Source: an uncultured Clostridia bacterium (lineage in GTDB: Bacteria; Bacillota; Clostridia; Christensenellales; Aristaeellaceae). From it: a DNA stretch of 5,981 bases. The position numbers were made by a program, and so were the translations under genes. The notes below the pieces were generated by a model that did not search any database, was not told the DNA's origin, and saw only the letters and a list, made by a program, of their open reading frames with translations. The stretch lies in NCBI GenBank assembly GCA_934647145.1, contig CAKUFB010000175.1:1-5981 (forward strand). The letters are read 5' to 3'. Shown piece after piece: positions 1 through 5,862 of this stretch (position 1 is its first letter; each line of letters begins with the position of its first letter).

Positions 1-169
1 TAAGAGATTTCCGGGCGCAAAAACTGCAAGGAAACGATTTTTGCTCTGGAAAATGAAATTTTCCGGCGCAAAAATCGCCCCGCGCCCACCGTACACGCCG
101 CTGGGCGCGATTGAAAGTTCGAGAGGGCTGCGGCCCTCTCGAGCTCTCCGAGTTTTTTTCGACAGCCTG
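1..169 (+). repeat. Structured dispersed repeat, copy 1 (5' end cut by window edge)
   Basis: This non-coding segment matches 3190-3357 in the same orientation. From 31 to 150 the alignment is gap-free with 5 differences in 120 bases; positions 1-30 match less well. It folds as a series of stems. Arms 35-44 and 68-77 are a perfect 10-bp inverted repeat enclosing a 7-bp stem (48-54/58-64) with a GAA triloop. A second stem pairs 81-88 with 102-109. A third, 113-148, carries a UGCG tetraloop and is followed by seven T. The pair C83-G107 here is T-A in the other copy, which supports real pairing. The element precedes scfB and may sit after an unseen upstream gene. Its family is not recognised. It could be a MITE-like or REP-like element, or a structured RNA with its own terminator. 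Confidence 0.85.
113..159 (+). terminator. Intrinsic terminator at the 3' end of repeat copy 1
   Basis: A perfect 9-bp core stem (120-128/133-141) closes on the loop TGCG with a C-G closing pair, the stable C(UNCG)G tetraloop form. The stem extends outward to 113/148 with one G-U pair and one A-C mismatch. Four bases later comes a run of seven T (153-159). This is the layout of a Rho-independent terminator for plus-strand transcription entering from the left edge. Confidence 0.75.
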
Positions 170-170
170 G

Positions 171-197
171 CCGCCTGACAGACAGGCGGTGTTTTTA
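171..197 (+). terminator. Second intrinsic terminator, locus-specific
   Basis: A 7-bp G+C-rich stem (171-177 with 183-189, loop ACAGA) is followed by TGTTTTTA. It starts right after the last bases shared with the other repeat copy and its sequence is not shared, so it is probably the native terminator of the upstream gene. Together with 113-159 it forms a tandem terminator ahead of scfB. Confidence 0.7.
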
Positions 198-211
198 TGT
201 AGACCGGACGA

Positions 212-257
212 GCGCGTCAGGCGTCCCGCGGCAGAGGCGGGACGGAGAATAACGCGC
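212..257 (+). promoter_or_regulatory. Nested hairpin leader upstream of scfB
   Basis: An inner 8-bp perfect stem (222-229 with 237-244, 7-base loop) lies inside an outer 6-bp stem (212-217 with 252-257). It occupies most of the gap between the second terminator and the scfB ribosome binding site. No T-run follows, so it is not a terminator. It could protect the 5' end of the mRNA or modulate translation. No convincing -35/-10 pair is seen between 160 and 212, so the scfB promoter is unplaced. The pairing is directly visible; a regulatory role is inference. Confidence 0.4.
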
Positions 258-288
258 CGCGGCATCAGAAACAGAGGGAGGGGTTCCC

Positions 289-1671
289 GTGGTTCATCAG
301 TATCAATTAAACGGCTACAATATCGTACTGGATTCCTGCTCCGGCGCGGTTCACGCGGTGGACGAGGTGGCCTACGACGTGATCGCGCTGTATCCCGATC
401 ACACCCCGGACGAGATCGTCGACGCGCTGGGGAAAAAGTACGCCGATCGGGCGGACGTCACGGAGGAGGAGCTGCGGGCGTGCATCGACGACGTGGCGGA
501 GCTTGTCCGCGAGGGCGCGCTGTTCAGCCCGGACGTCTTTGCGGGACTGGCGAGCACCTTCAAGCAGCGCAGCGGCGATGTGGTCAAGGCGCTGTGCCTG
601 CATGTGGCGCACACCTGCAACCTGAACTGCGGCTACTGCTTTGCCAGTCAGGGCAAGTATCACGGCGAGAGGGCGCTGATGAGCTTTGAGGTGGGCAAAC
701 AGGCGCTGGATTTTCTGATGGATCATTCCGGCGCCCGTAAAAACCTGGAAGTGGATTTCTTCGGCGGCGAACCGCTGATGAACTGGGACGTGGTCAAGCG
801 GCTGGTGCGCTACGCGCGGAGCGTGGAAAAGGCGCGGGGGAAAAACTTCCGCTTTACCCTGACGACCAACGGCATGCTCATTGACGACGACGTGATCGAC
901 TTTGCCAACCGGGAAATGAGCAACGTGGTGCTGTCGCTGGACGGACGCAGGGAGATCAACGACGCGACCCGCGTGGACTATGCCGGACGGGGCAGCTACG
1001 ACCGTATCGTGCCGCGCTTCCAGAAGCTGGTCAAAGCGCGGGGCGGCAAAAACTACTACATGCGGGGCACCTTTACTCACAGGAACCCGGACTTTACCAA
1101 AGACGTATTTCATATGGCCGACCTGGGCTTCACGGAGCTGAGCATGGAGCCTGTGGTCTGCGCGCCGGACGACCCGGCGGCGCTCACCCCGGAGGACATC
1201 GAGGTGGTCAAGGAGCAGTATGAAATTCTGGCAAAGGACATGCTGCGCCGGGAAAAGGAAGGACGTCCCATCACGTTCTACCATTACATGCTGGATCTGA
1301 CCGGCGGCCCCTGCGTATATAAGCGCATTTCCGGCTGCGGGTCGGGCACCGAGTACATGGCCGTGACCCCCTGGGGCGACCTGTACCCCTGCCACCAGTT
1401 TGTGGGCGAGGAGAAATTCAAGCTGGGCGACATCTGGCATGGGGTGACCAACACCGCCCTGCGGGAGGATTTCCGGGCCTGCAACGCCTACGCCCGTCCC
1501 GAGTGCGCCGACTGCTGGGCGCGCATGTACTGCTCCGGCGGGTGCGCCGCCAACGCCTACCATGCGTCCGGCGCCATCCGCGGCGTGTATCAGGCAGGGT
1601 GCGAGCTGTTCCGCAAGCGGATCGAATGCGCCATCATGATGAAGGTCGCGCAGGAGGATATGAAAGCATAA
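289..1671 (+). CDS. scfB: Thioether cross-link-forming SCIFF peptide maturase (radical SAM/SPASM)
   Basis: This 460-residue radical SAM enzyme is expected to install Cys-to-Thr-type thioether bonds in the SCIFF precursor peptide, as shown for the Clostridium thermocellum homologue CteB. Residues 1 to about 85 form the PqqD-like peptide-recognition domain seen in this family, opening MVHQYQLNGYNIVLD. The SAM-cluster motif is C110-x3-C114-x2-C117, followed by GGEP at 159-162. The SPASM region carries C350-x12-G363-x4-C368 and C406-x2-C409-x5-C415-x3-C419, then C438, which are the auxiliary-cluster ligands. All expected cysteines are present, so it looks active. The start is GTG at 289, with AGGGAGG at 275-281; the N-terminus matches the family start. 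The stop overlaps the next gene. The precursor gene scfA is not in this window. Confidence 0.95.
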   Translation: MVHQYQLNGYNIVLDSCSGAVHAVDEVAYDVIALYPDHTPDEIVDALGKKYADRADVTEEELRACIDDVAELVREGALFSPDVFAGLASTFKQRSGDVVKALCLHVAHTCNLNCGYCFASQGKYHGERALMSFEVGKQALDFLMDHSGARKNLEVDFFGGEPLMNWDVVKRLVRYARSVEKARGKNFRFTLTTNGMLIDDDVIDFANREMSNVVLSLDGRREINDATRVDYAGRGSYDRIVPRFQKLVKARGGKNYYMRGTFTHRNPDFTKDVFHMADLGFTELSMEPVVCAPDDPAALTPEDIEVVKEQYEILAKDMLRREKEGRPITFYHYMLDLTGGPCVYKRISGCGSGTEYMAVTPWGDLYPCHQFVGEEKFKLGDIWHGVTNTALREDFRACNAYARPECADCWARMYCSGGCAANAYHASGAIRGVYQAGCELFRKRIECAIMMKVAQEDMKA

Positions 1672-3002
1672 TGCGTACGCCGATCGTGGATTTCCTGCGG
1701 AATTATCAGGCGTCAGCCCCTGTCCGCTTCCACATGCCCGGCCATAAGGGGTCGGGCTTTCTGGGATGCGAGGGCTGGGACATTACCGAGGTCAGGGGGG
1801 CGGACGCGCTCTACGAGGCGGACGGCATCATCGCGGAAAGCGAACGGAACGCGGCGGCGCTTTTCGGCGCGGGACGCACCTGCTTTTCCACCGAGGGCTC
1901 CAGTCAGTGCATCCGGGCCATGCTGTACCTGGCCGTGACCAACCGTGCGCCGGGGAGCGCGCCGGTGGTGCTGGCGGCGCGAAACGTGCATAAGGCGTTT
2001 GTATACGCCGCCGCGCTGGTGGGCTTTGAGACCAGGTGGCTGTGGCCAGAGGAAAGCCGGTCGCTGTGCGCCTGTCCCCTGTCGCCCGATGCGCTGAAAA
2101 GGGCGCTGGCGGAAATGCCGCAGCCGCCCGCGGCGGTCTACCTGACCAGCCCGGACTATCTGGGCGGCAGGGCGGACATAGGCGCGCTGGCGGCGATATG
2201 CCGGCAGGCGGGAACCCCCCTTTTGGTAGACAACGCCCACGGGGCGTATCTCCATTTTCTCAAAACGCCCGCGCACCCGCTGGATCTGGGGGCGGCCATG
2301 TGCTGCGACTCCGCCCACAAGACGCTGCCCGTTCTGACGGGCGGGGCGTACCTGCACGCGGGGCGGGAGGCGGCGCGGGCATGGGGCGCGCAGATGAAGG
2401 CAGCGCTGTGCCTGTTCGGCTCCACCAGTCCTTCCTATCTGACGCTGGCGTCGCTGGACGAGTGCAACCGCTGCCTGCTGGAAGGATACCGGCAGAGGCT
2501 GGCGGCGCGGATAGATGATCTGGCAGCGCTGCGGACGCAGCTGACGGGGCAGGGCTGGCGCACCGAAGAAAGCGATCCCCTGAGGCTGACGCTTCGGGCG
2601 CCCCAGGGAGAGACGGGCGCATCCCTTGCGGACAGGCTGCGGCAGGCGGGTATGGAGTGCGAATACGCGGATCGGGAATACCTGGTGCTGATGATAACGC
2701 CTGAAAACAAACCGGACGATCTGACGCGCCTGGCGAGGGCGCTTGGAGAAAACGATCGCCCCTACCCCGCGGAAACGCCGCTGCCCGTGCCGCGCGCGCA
2801 GCAGGAAATGACCATCCGGGAGGCGTTTTTCCGTCCGCGGGAGACGGTGCCCGTCCGGGAAGCGCTGGGGCGCGTTTGCGCATCGCCGACGGTGGCCTGT
2901 CCGCCGGCCATTCCCATTGCCATGGCGGGCGAGCGAATCGGCCCCGAGGCGGTCTCACTGTTTGAGCGCTGCGGCGTCGGCTTTGTGGAAGTCGTTCGGT
3001 GA
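1671..3002 (+). CDS. PLP-dependent Orn/Lys/Arg decarboxylase-family protein
   Basis: This 443-residue protein is a fold-type I PLP enzyme of the short Gram-positive arginine/lysine/ornithine decarboxylase group (SpeA/YaaO-like). The family signature HMPGHKG is at residues 21-27. D187 in VDNAHG probably contacts the PLP ring nitrogen, and K217 in the SAHKTL motif is the expected Schiff-base lysine. The C-terminal part (about 375-430, with EAFFRPRE and PPAIPI) matches the small C-terminal domain of the family. It is somewhat shorter than the roughly 480-490 residues usual for this group. The start is the ATG at 1671, which shares its A with the scfB stop (TAATG); AGGAGG lies at 1652-1657 inside scfB, 13 bases upstream. 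An open frame continues upstream to 1503, but that part is only the scfB shadow. The substrate cannot be assigned: amino-acid decarboxylation is the family default, but several motif residues differ (N188, C80). Confidence 0.9.
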   Translation: MRTPIVDFLRNYQASAPVRFHMPGHKGSGFLGCEGWDITEVRGADALYEADGIIAESERNAAALFGAGRTCFSTEGSSQCIRAMLYLAVTNRAPGSAPVVLAARNVHKAFVYAAALVGFETRWLWPEESRSLCACPLSPDALKRALAEMPQPPAAVYLTSPDYLGGRADIGALAAICRQAGTPLLVDNAHGAYLHFLKTPAHPLDLGAAMCCDSAHKTLPVLTGGAYLHAGREAARAWGAQMKAALCLFGSTSPSYLTLASLDECNRCLLEGYRQRLAARIDDLAALRTQLTGQGWRTEESDPLRLTLRAPQGETGASLADRLRQAGMECEYADREYLVLMITPENKPDDLTRLARALGENDRPYPAETPLPVPRAQQEMTIREAFFRPRETVPVREALGRVCASPTVACPPAIPIAMAGERIGPEAVSLFERCGVGFVEVVR

Positions 3003-3128
3003 GACGGGACAGCACACGAACGGAAAATGAGCGATGTGGCGCTTTGGACAGTACGAGGCGGTCGAAAAGCATGGAGGATCAACGAGAGGAAACAGTGAAT
3101 CTGTCGCTGAACACGCCGCTTCAACAAG

Positions 3129-3175
3129 CTGGTGGACGGGGAAGCAAGCTCCCCCGCCACTGCCACCTTCACCAG
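3129..3175 (+). other. Foldable non-coding stretch between the PLP gene and repeat copy 2
   Basis: An outer 6-bp perfect stem (3129-3134 with 3170-3175) encloses an imperfect hairpin, about 3135-3145 with 3148-3158, closed over a two-base AA turn as drawn, with two mismatches. The surrounding 3003-3182 shows no recognisable gene: the short frames there run into the repeat and match no family I know. The matching region of copy 1 would lie left of the window, so this may be the 5' part of the same element. Only the pairing is seen; function is unknown. Confidence 0.35.
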
Positions 3176-3182
3176 TCTCCGC

Positions 3183-3357
3183 TAAAAATCGAAGATTTTT
3201 CGGGCGCGGAGCCTGCAGGGAAACGATTTTTGCTCTGGAAAATGAGATTTTCCGACGCAAAAATCGCCCCGTGCCCACCGTACATGCCGCTGGGCACGAT
3301 TGAAAGTTCGAGAGGGCTGCGGCCCTCTCGAGCTCTCCGGGGTTTTTCGACAGTCTG
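3183..3357 (+). repeat. Structured dispersed repeat, copy 2
   Basis: This is the second copy of the element at 1-169, same orientation, offset 3189 bases and gap-free until the T-run. It shows the upstream hairpin that copy 1 lacks complete: 3184-3190 pairs with 3194-3200 around GAA. Then follow the 10-bp arms 3224-3233/3257-3266 around a 7-bp stem with a GAG triloop, the stem 3270-3277/3291-3298, and the UGCG terminator hairpin. T3272-A3296 replaces the C-G pair of copy 1. The copy lies between convergent genes, 181 bases after the PLP gene stop. Apparent short reading frames through it on both strands are products of the repeat, not genes. Confidence 0.88.
3302..3347 (+). terminator. Intrinsic terminator at the 3' end of repeat copy 2
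   Basis: The stem-loop is identical to the one in copy 1: core stem 3309-3317/3322-3330 with a TGCG loop, extending to 3302/3337. It is followed by GGGG at 3339-3342 and five T at 3343-3347. It is placed to end transcription of the scfB-PLP operon, roughly 300-340 bases after the last stop codon. Confidence 0.7.
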
Positions 3358-3358
3358 A

Positions 3359-3388
3359 GACGGCCTCCCTGAGGGGAGGCCGTCCTTT
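3359..3388. terminator. Hairpin between convergent genes, probable terminator
   Basis: A perfect 11-bp stem (3359-3369 with 3374-3384, loop TGAG) lies 22 bases beyond the stop of the minus-strand cysteine-rich gene. On the plus strand it is followed only by CTTTGTGT, and on the minus strand no T-run follows, so it is an imperfect intrinsic terminator in either direction. Its position suggests it serves the minus-strand gene and backs up the repeat terminator on the plus strand. Confidence 0.55.
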
Positions 3389-3406
3389 GTGTATGCGGTT
3401 TTGCGC

Positions 3407-5833
3407 TTACGCCGCGGGGACCAGTCGAATCAGCGCGGCCGGGCTTTCCGTGAAGTCCAGCGTAAAGGCCGCCAGCTCGCCGTCCACGATGATTTCAAGC
3501 GCGGTCAGCTCGCCGTCCGCTTCGATCAGGCTCAGGGAATATCCCGCAAGCGCCTCGGCGGGCAGGGTGAGCTTCACCGGGCAGCCGGCCTTGACCAGCC
3601 TGCCGCCGTACTCAAAGCCCACGGCCAGCACCTTCTCGCCGCCCTCCAGCGTGAACAGCCGCGCGAACGCCTCGCCCATGGGCAGGGAACCCTTCAGCGC
3701 CTCGGCGGTCACGTGCTCGAGCAGCAGGCTCTCGCCGCCCTCGATTCGGCCGCACACCGGGCACAGGCTGAGCGTCAGCGGCTCGTCCTGACCGTCCAGC
3801 GCCAGCGCGCACTCGATCAGTTCGCAGTCCACGGATTCGGAGCAGCCGCAGCCCTCGCGCAGGCAGGCCGCCTCATGGGCAGTCTCATCAACCGGAGCCC
3901 ATTCGCCGAACCAGTGATTCAGCCGCTCCACCCGGTCGGTCAGGTACCGGTCGCCGCAGCGGGCGCAGTTGTGCGAGGTGTAGCCGTCCGCATCGCAGGT
4001 GACCGCATGCACGCGCTCCTTGTAGTCGTGGCCGAGGGCAGGCAGCTCCGCGTAGGTGGTGTAGTCGCACCTCGTGCAGGTATCGTAGGCCTTCCAGCCG
4101 ATTTCGGTGCAGGTCGCGTCCTTGGCCTCGTGGCGCACGAGATCATGCCCCAGCGCCTTGAGCTCCTGATAGGTGGTGTAGTCGCACCTCGTGCAGGTGT
4201 CGTATGCCTTCCAGCCGATGTCAAGGCAGGTGGGAGCCTTCGCGTCGTGGCGCACGAGGTCATGACCCAGCGCCTTGAGCTCCTGATAGGTCGTGTAATC
4301 GCAGCGCTTGCAGGTGTCATACGCCTTCCAGCCTTTTTCAAGGCAGGTGGGAGCCTTCGCGTCGTGATGCACCTTGTCGTGTCCCAGCGCCTTGAGCTCC
4401 TGATAGGTCGTGTAGTCGCAGCGCTTGCAGGTGTCATACGCCTTCCAGCCTTTTTCAAGGCAGGTGGGAGCCTTCGCGTCGTGCTTCACCTTGTCATGTC
4501 CCAGCGCCTTGAGCTCCTGATAGGTCGTGTAGTCGCAGCGCTTGCAGGTGTCGTATGCCTTCCAGCCGATCTCAAGGCAGGTGGGTGCCTTCGCGTCGTG
4601 GTGTACCTTGTCGTGGCCGAGCGGATTACCATAGGCAGATTTGCATACGCTGCATACAGCCTTTTCGGTGCAGGTCGCCATTCCACCGGAGCAGGCATCC
4701 GTCTGGGTGTGACTGCTGTCGCGCTTGCAGACGCGGGTATGCGTGCCGTTGCCATTTGACATCCATGCGCTCCAGTCGTGGTCGAGCGGATTACCATAGG
4801 CAGATTTGCATACGCTGCATACAGCCTTTTCGGTGCAGGTCGCCTTTCCACCGGAGCAGGCATCCGTCTGGGGGTGACTGCTGTCGTGCTTGCAGGCGCG
4901 GGTATGCGTGCCGTTGCCATTTGACGTCCATTCGCCCCAGTCGTGGTCGGTGGCGGGGATGTCCGTGCCGTCAGACAGCTTTACGCCGCAGCCCTTGCAG
5001 TAGGTGTCGCCGGTGTAACCCTTCTCGGTGCAGGTGGCGGCCTTGGCGTTCTTCACCTCGGTGCCGCCGTCGTGGTTGTTCGGATTTATGTTGCCCCACT
5101 GGTATTCATAGAACTCCGTTCCATTGTAGTAGCAGGCGGAGCAGTTCTTGTAGTACACGGGCTTAGAGACGCAGGTGGCCTCGGACTTAAGGTACATATT
5201 GCCCGGAACGAAGCTATGAGCGTTCTCGTATGCTTTTCCTTCGGTGCAGTTGAGGCAGCGAAGCCAGTGTTTTTCGGCGTCTCTTACTACGTAAGGATCT
5301 GAACCCCATTTCCAGGTCTTAGGAAAGGCATGCCCGCCGTAGTACTTCCCGCCGCAGGCTATGCACGTGCCCAGGGTGACGCAGGTCGCGCTGCCGTCGC
5401 CGCCGCAGTTCGCCGTGTCCACCGCGCCGCAGCCGTCGCGCGTGCAGGGGCGGGTGTGCGTGCCGTCGCCTTTCGCCGTCCAGGTGTCGCTCCACAGATG
5501 TTCAAGTTTGCCGTATTCAGCGCCGCACAGCGAACAGGTCTTTCCCGTGGTGCAGGTGGGCGTTTCGTCGCCGCCGGTATGTAATCTGGTGTTATCATCA
5601 GGAACCCATGACTGAATATTTCCGCAGTTCGTGCATTTGCCCTCTACCCAGTGCGCTTTCGGGTCAGGTATCGAACTTATAGGGGTCGGAATGTATCGAA
5701 TAAATACGAAATCTGTATTTTTGCATTTGCGGCATGTGTTATGGATTATCTTCTCCGTCTCCGCGTTCGCCGTCATGCCCATCAGGCAGACCATCGCCAG
5801 CGCCATCAGGCACCCGATCAGCCACTTTTTCAT
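3407..5833 (-). CDS. Exported cysteine-rich tandem-repeat protein
   Basis: This 808-residue protein begins with a Sec signal peptide: MKKW, hydrophobic residues 4-20, and probable cleavage after ANA at 22-24. The mature part has about 57 cysteines, mostly in CxxC pairs. Residues 34-290 hold diverged units. Residues 296-405 are two tandem 55-residue units (NGNGTHTR, then C-x5-C-x2-C). Residues 406-600 are five tandem 39-residue units (GHDxVxHDAK, then C-x10-C-x2-C). Residues 601-694 hold diverged units again. Residues about 700-808 form a cysteine-poor, probably beta-rich tail. No LPXTG motif, SLH domain or C-terminal membrane segment is visible, so it is likely secreted or held non-covalently. 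Such repeats are common in Clostridia surface proteins of unknown role; metal binding or disulfide bonding are both possible. The start at 5833 is chosen over an in-frame ATG at 5866 because it gives a clean signal peptide and a strong Shine-Dalgarno. Confidence 0.93.
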   Translation of the reverse strand: MKKWLIGCLMALAMVCLMGMTANAETEKIIHNTCRKCKNTDFVFIRYIPTPISSIPDPKAHWVEGKCTNCGNIQSWVPDDNTRLHTGGDETPTCTTGKTCSLCGAEYGKLEHLWSDTWTAKGDGTHTRPCTRDGCGAVDTANCGGDGSATCVTLGTCIACGGKYYGGHAFPKTWKWGSDPYVVRDAEKHWLRCLNCTEGKAYENAHSFVPGNMYLKSEATCVSKPVYYKNCSACYYNGTEFYEYQWGNINPNNHDGGTEVKNAKAATCTEKGYTGDTYCKGCGVKLSDGTDIPATDHDWGEWTSNGNGTHTRACKHDSSHPQTDACSGGKATCTEKAVCSVCKSAYGNPLDHDWSAWMSNGNGTHTRVCKRDSSHTQTDACSGGMATCTEKAVCSVCKSAYGNPLGHDKVHHDAKAPTCLEIGWKAYDTCKRCDYTTYQELKALGHDKVKHDAKAPTCLEKGWKAYDTCKRCDYTTYQELKALGHDKVHHDAKAPTCLEKGWKAYDTCKRCDYTTYQELKALGHDLVRHDAKAPTCLDIGWKAYDTCTRCDYTTYQELKALGHDLVRHEAKDATCTEIGWKAYDTCTRCDYTTYAELPALGHDYKERVHAVTCDADGYTSHNCARCGDRYLTDRVERLNHWFGEWAPVDETAHEAACLREGCGCSESVDCELIECALALDGQDEPLTLSLCPVCGRIEGGESLLLEHVTAEALKGSLPMGEAFARLFTLEGGEKVLAVGFEYGGRLVKAGCPVKLTLPAEALAGYSLSLIEADGELTALEIIVDGELAAFTLDFTESPAALIRLVPAA
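4034..4618 (-). repeat. Five tandem 117-bp repeats in the cysteine-rich gene
   Basis: Five in-frame units of exactly 117 bp encode residues 406-600. Neighbouring middle units (4268-4384 and 4385-4501) differ at only about four positions by eye, including silent sites, which indicates recent duplication or gene conversion. The outer units are more diverged. Each unit encodes GHD, one to three further His, and one C-x10-C-x2-C group. Confidence 0.9.
4619..4948 (-). repeat. Two tandem 165-bp repeats in the cysteine-rich gene
   Basis: Two in-frame units of 165 bp (4784-4948 and 4619-4783) encode residues 296-350 and 351-405. They are nearly identical, with only scattered substitutions. The array abuts the 117-bp array without spacer. 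A diverged relative of the same unit lies at about residues 111-165 (THTRPC, CVTLGTCIAC), and a more remote one near 640-694. Confidence 0.88.
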
Positions 5834-5841
5834 TCCCTTTC

Positions 5842-5848
5842 CCTCCTT
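5842..5848 (-). promoter_or_regulatory. Ribosome binding site fixing the start of the cysteine-rich gene
   Basis: Read on the minus strand, AAGGAGG lies 8 bases before the ATG at 5833. This near-consensus Shine-Dalgarno decides for the 808-residue start. The alternative ATG at 5866 has only a weak AAGGA upstream and would put eleven extra residues before the signal peptide. Confidence 0.8.
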
Positions 5849-5862
5849 AAAAAAACCGAATC

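Noticed and set aside
1..169. Insertion sequence or transposase remnant
   Set aside because: No transposase frame, terminal inverted repeats or target duplication could be seen around either copy; a non-autonomous element remains possible but unproven.
111..689. TTG-started frames at 111 and 3300 sharing the first dozen residues
   Set aside because: The shared start lies in the terminator hairpin of the repeat; the frames then run out of phase into scfB or opposite the cysteine-rich gene.
307..1563. Long minus-strand open frame opposite scfB (418 codons)
   Set aside because: It is the shadow of a clear radical SAM/SPASM gene in GC-rich DNA; the product is low-complexity in Ala, Val, His and Arg with no domain.
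1503..1670. Upstream extension of the PLP gene inside scfB
   Set aside because: The extension is the out-of-frame reading of the scfB SPASM region; the family N-terminus starts at the ATG at 1671.
2999..3358. Short plus-strand frame starting at the GTGA overlap after the PLP gene
   Set aside because: It looks coupled, but most of its length is the structured repeat and it ends just past the terminator; no family resemblance. A minus-strand frame at 2955-3278 is rejected for the same reason.
4034..4618. CRISPR-like regular repeats
   Set aside because: The units are 117 bp, contiguous without spacers, and in frame within a coding sequence.
3389..4759. Long plus-strand open frame opposite the cysteine-rich gene (456 codons)
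   Set aside because: Its apparent internal repeats only mirror the 117-bp units of the minus-strand gene, which has the signal peptide and ribosome binding site.
5810..5833. Lipobox-like LIGC near the N-terminus of the cysteine-rich protein
   Set aside because: The cysteine is residue 8, leaving no hydrophobic core before it; a type I cleavage after ANA at residue 24 fits better.
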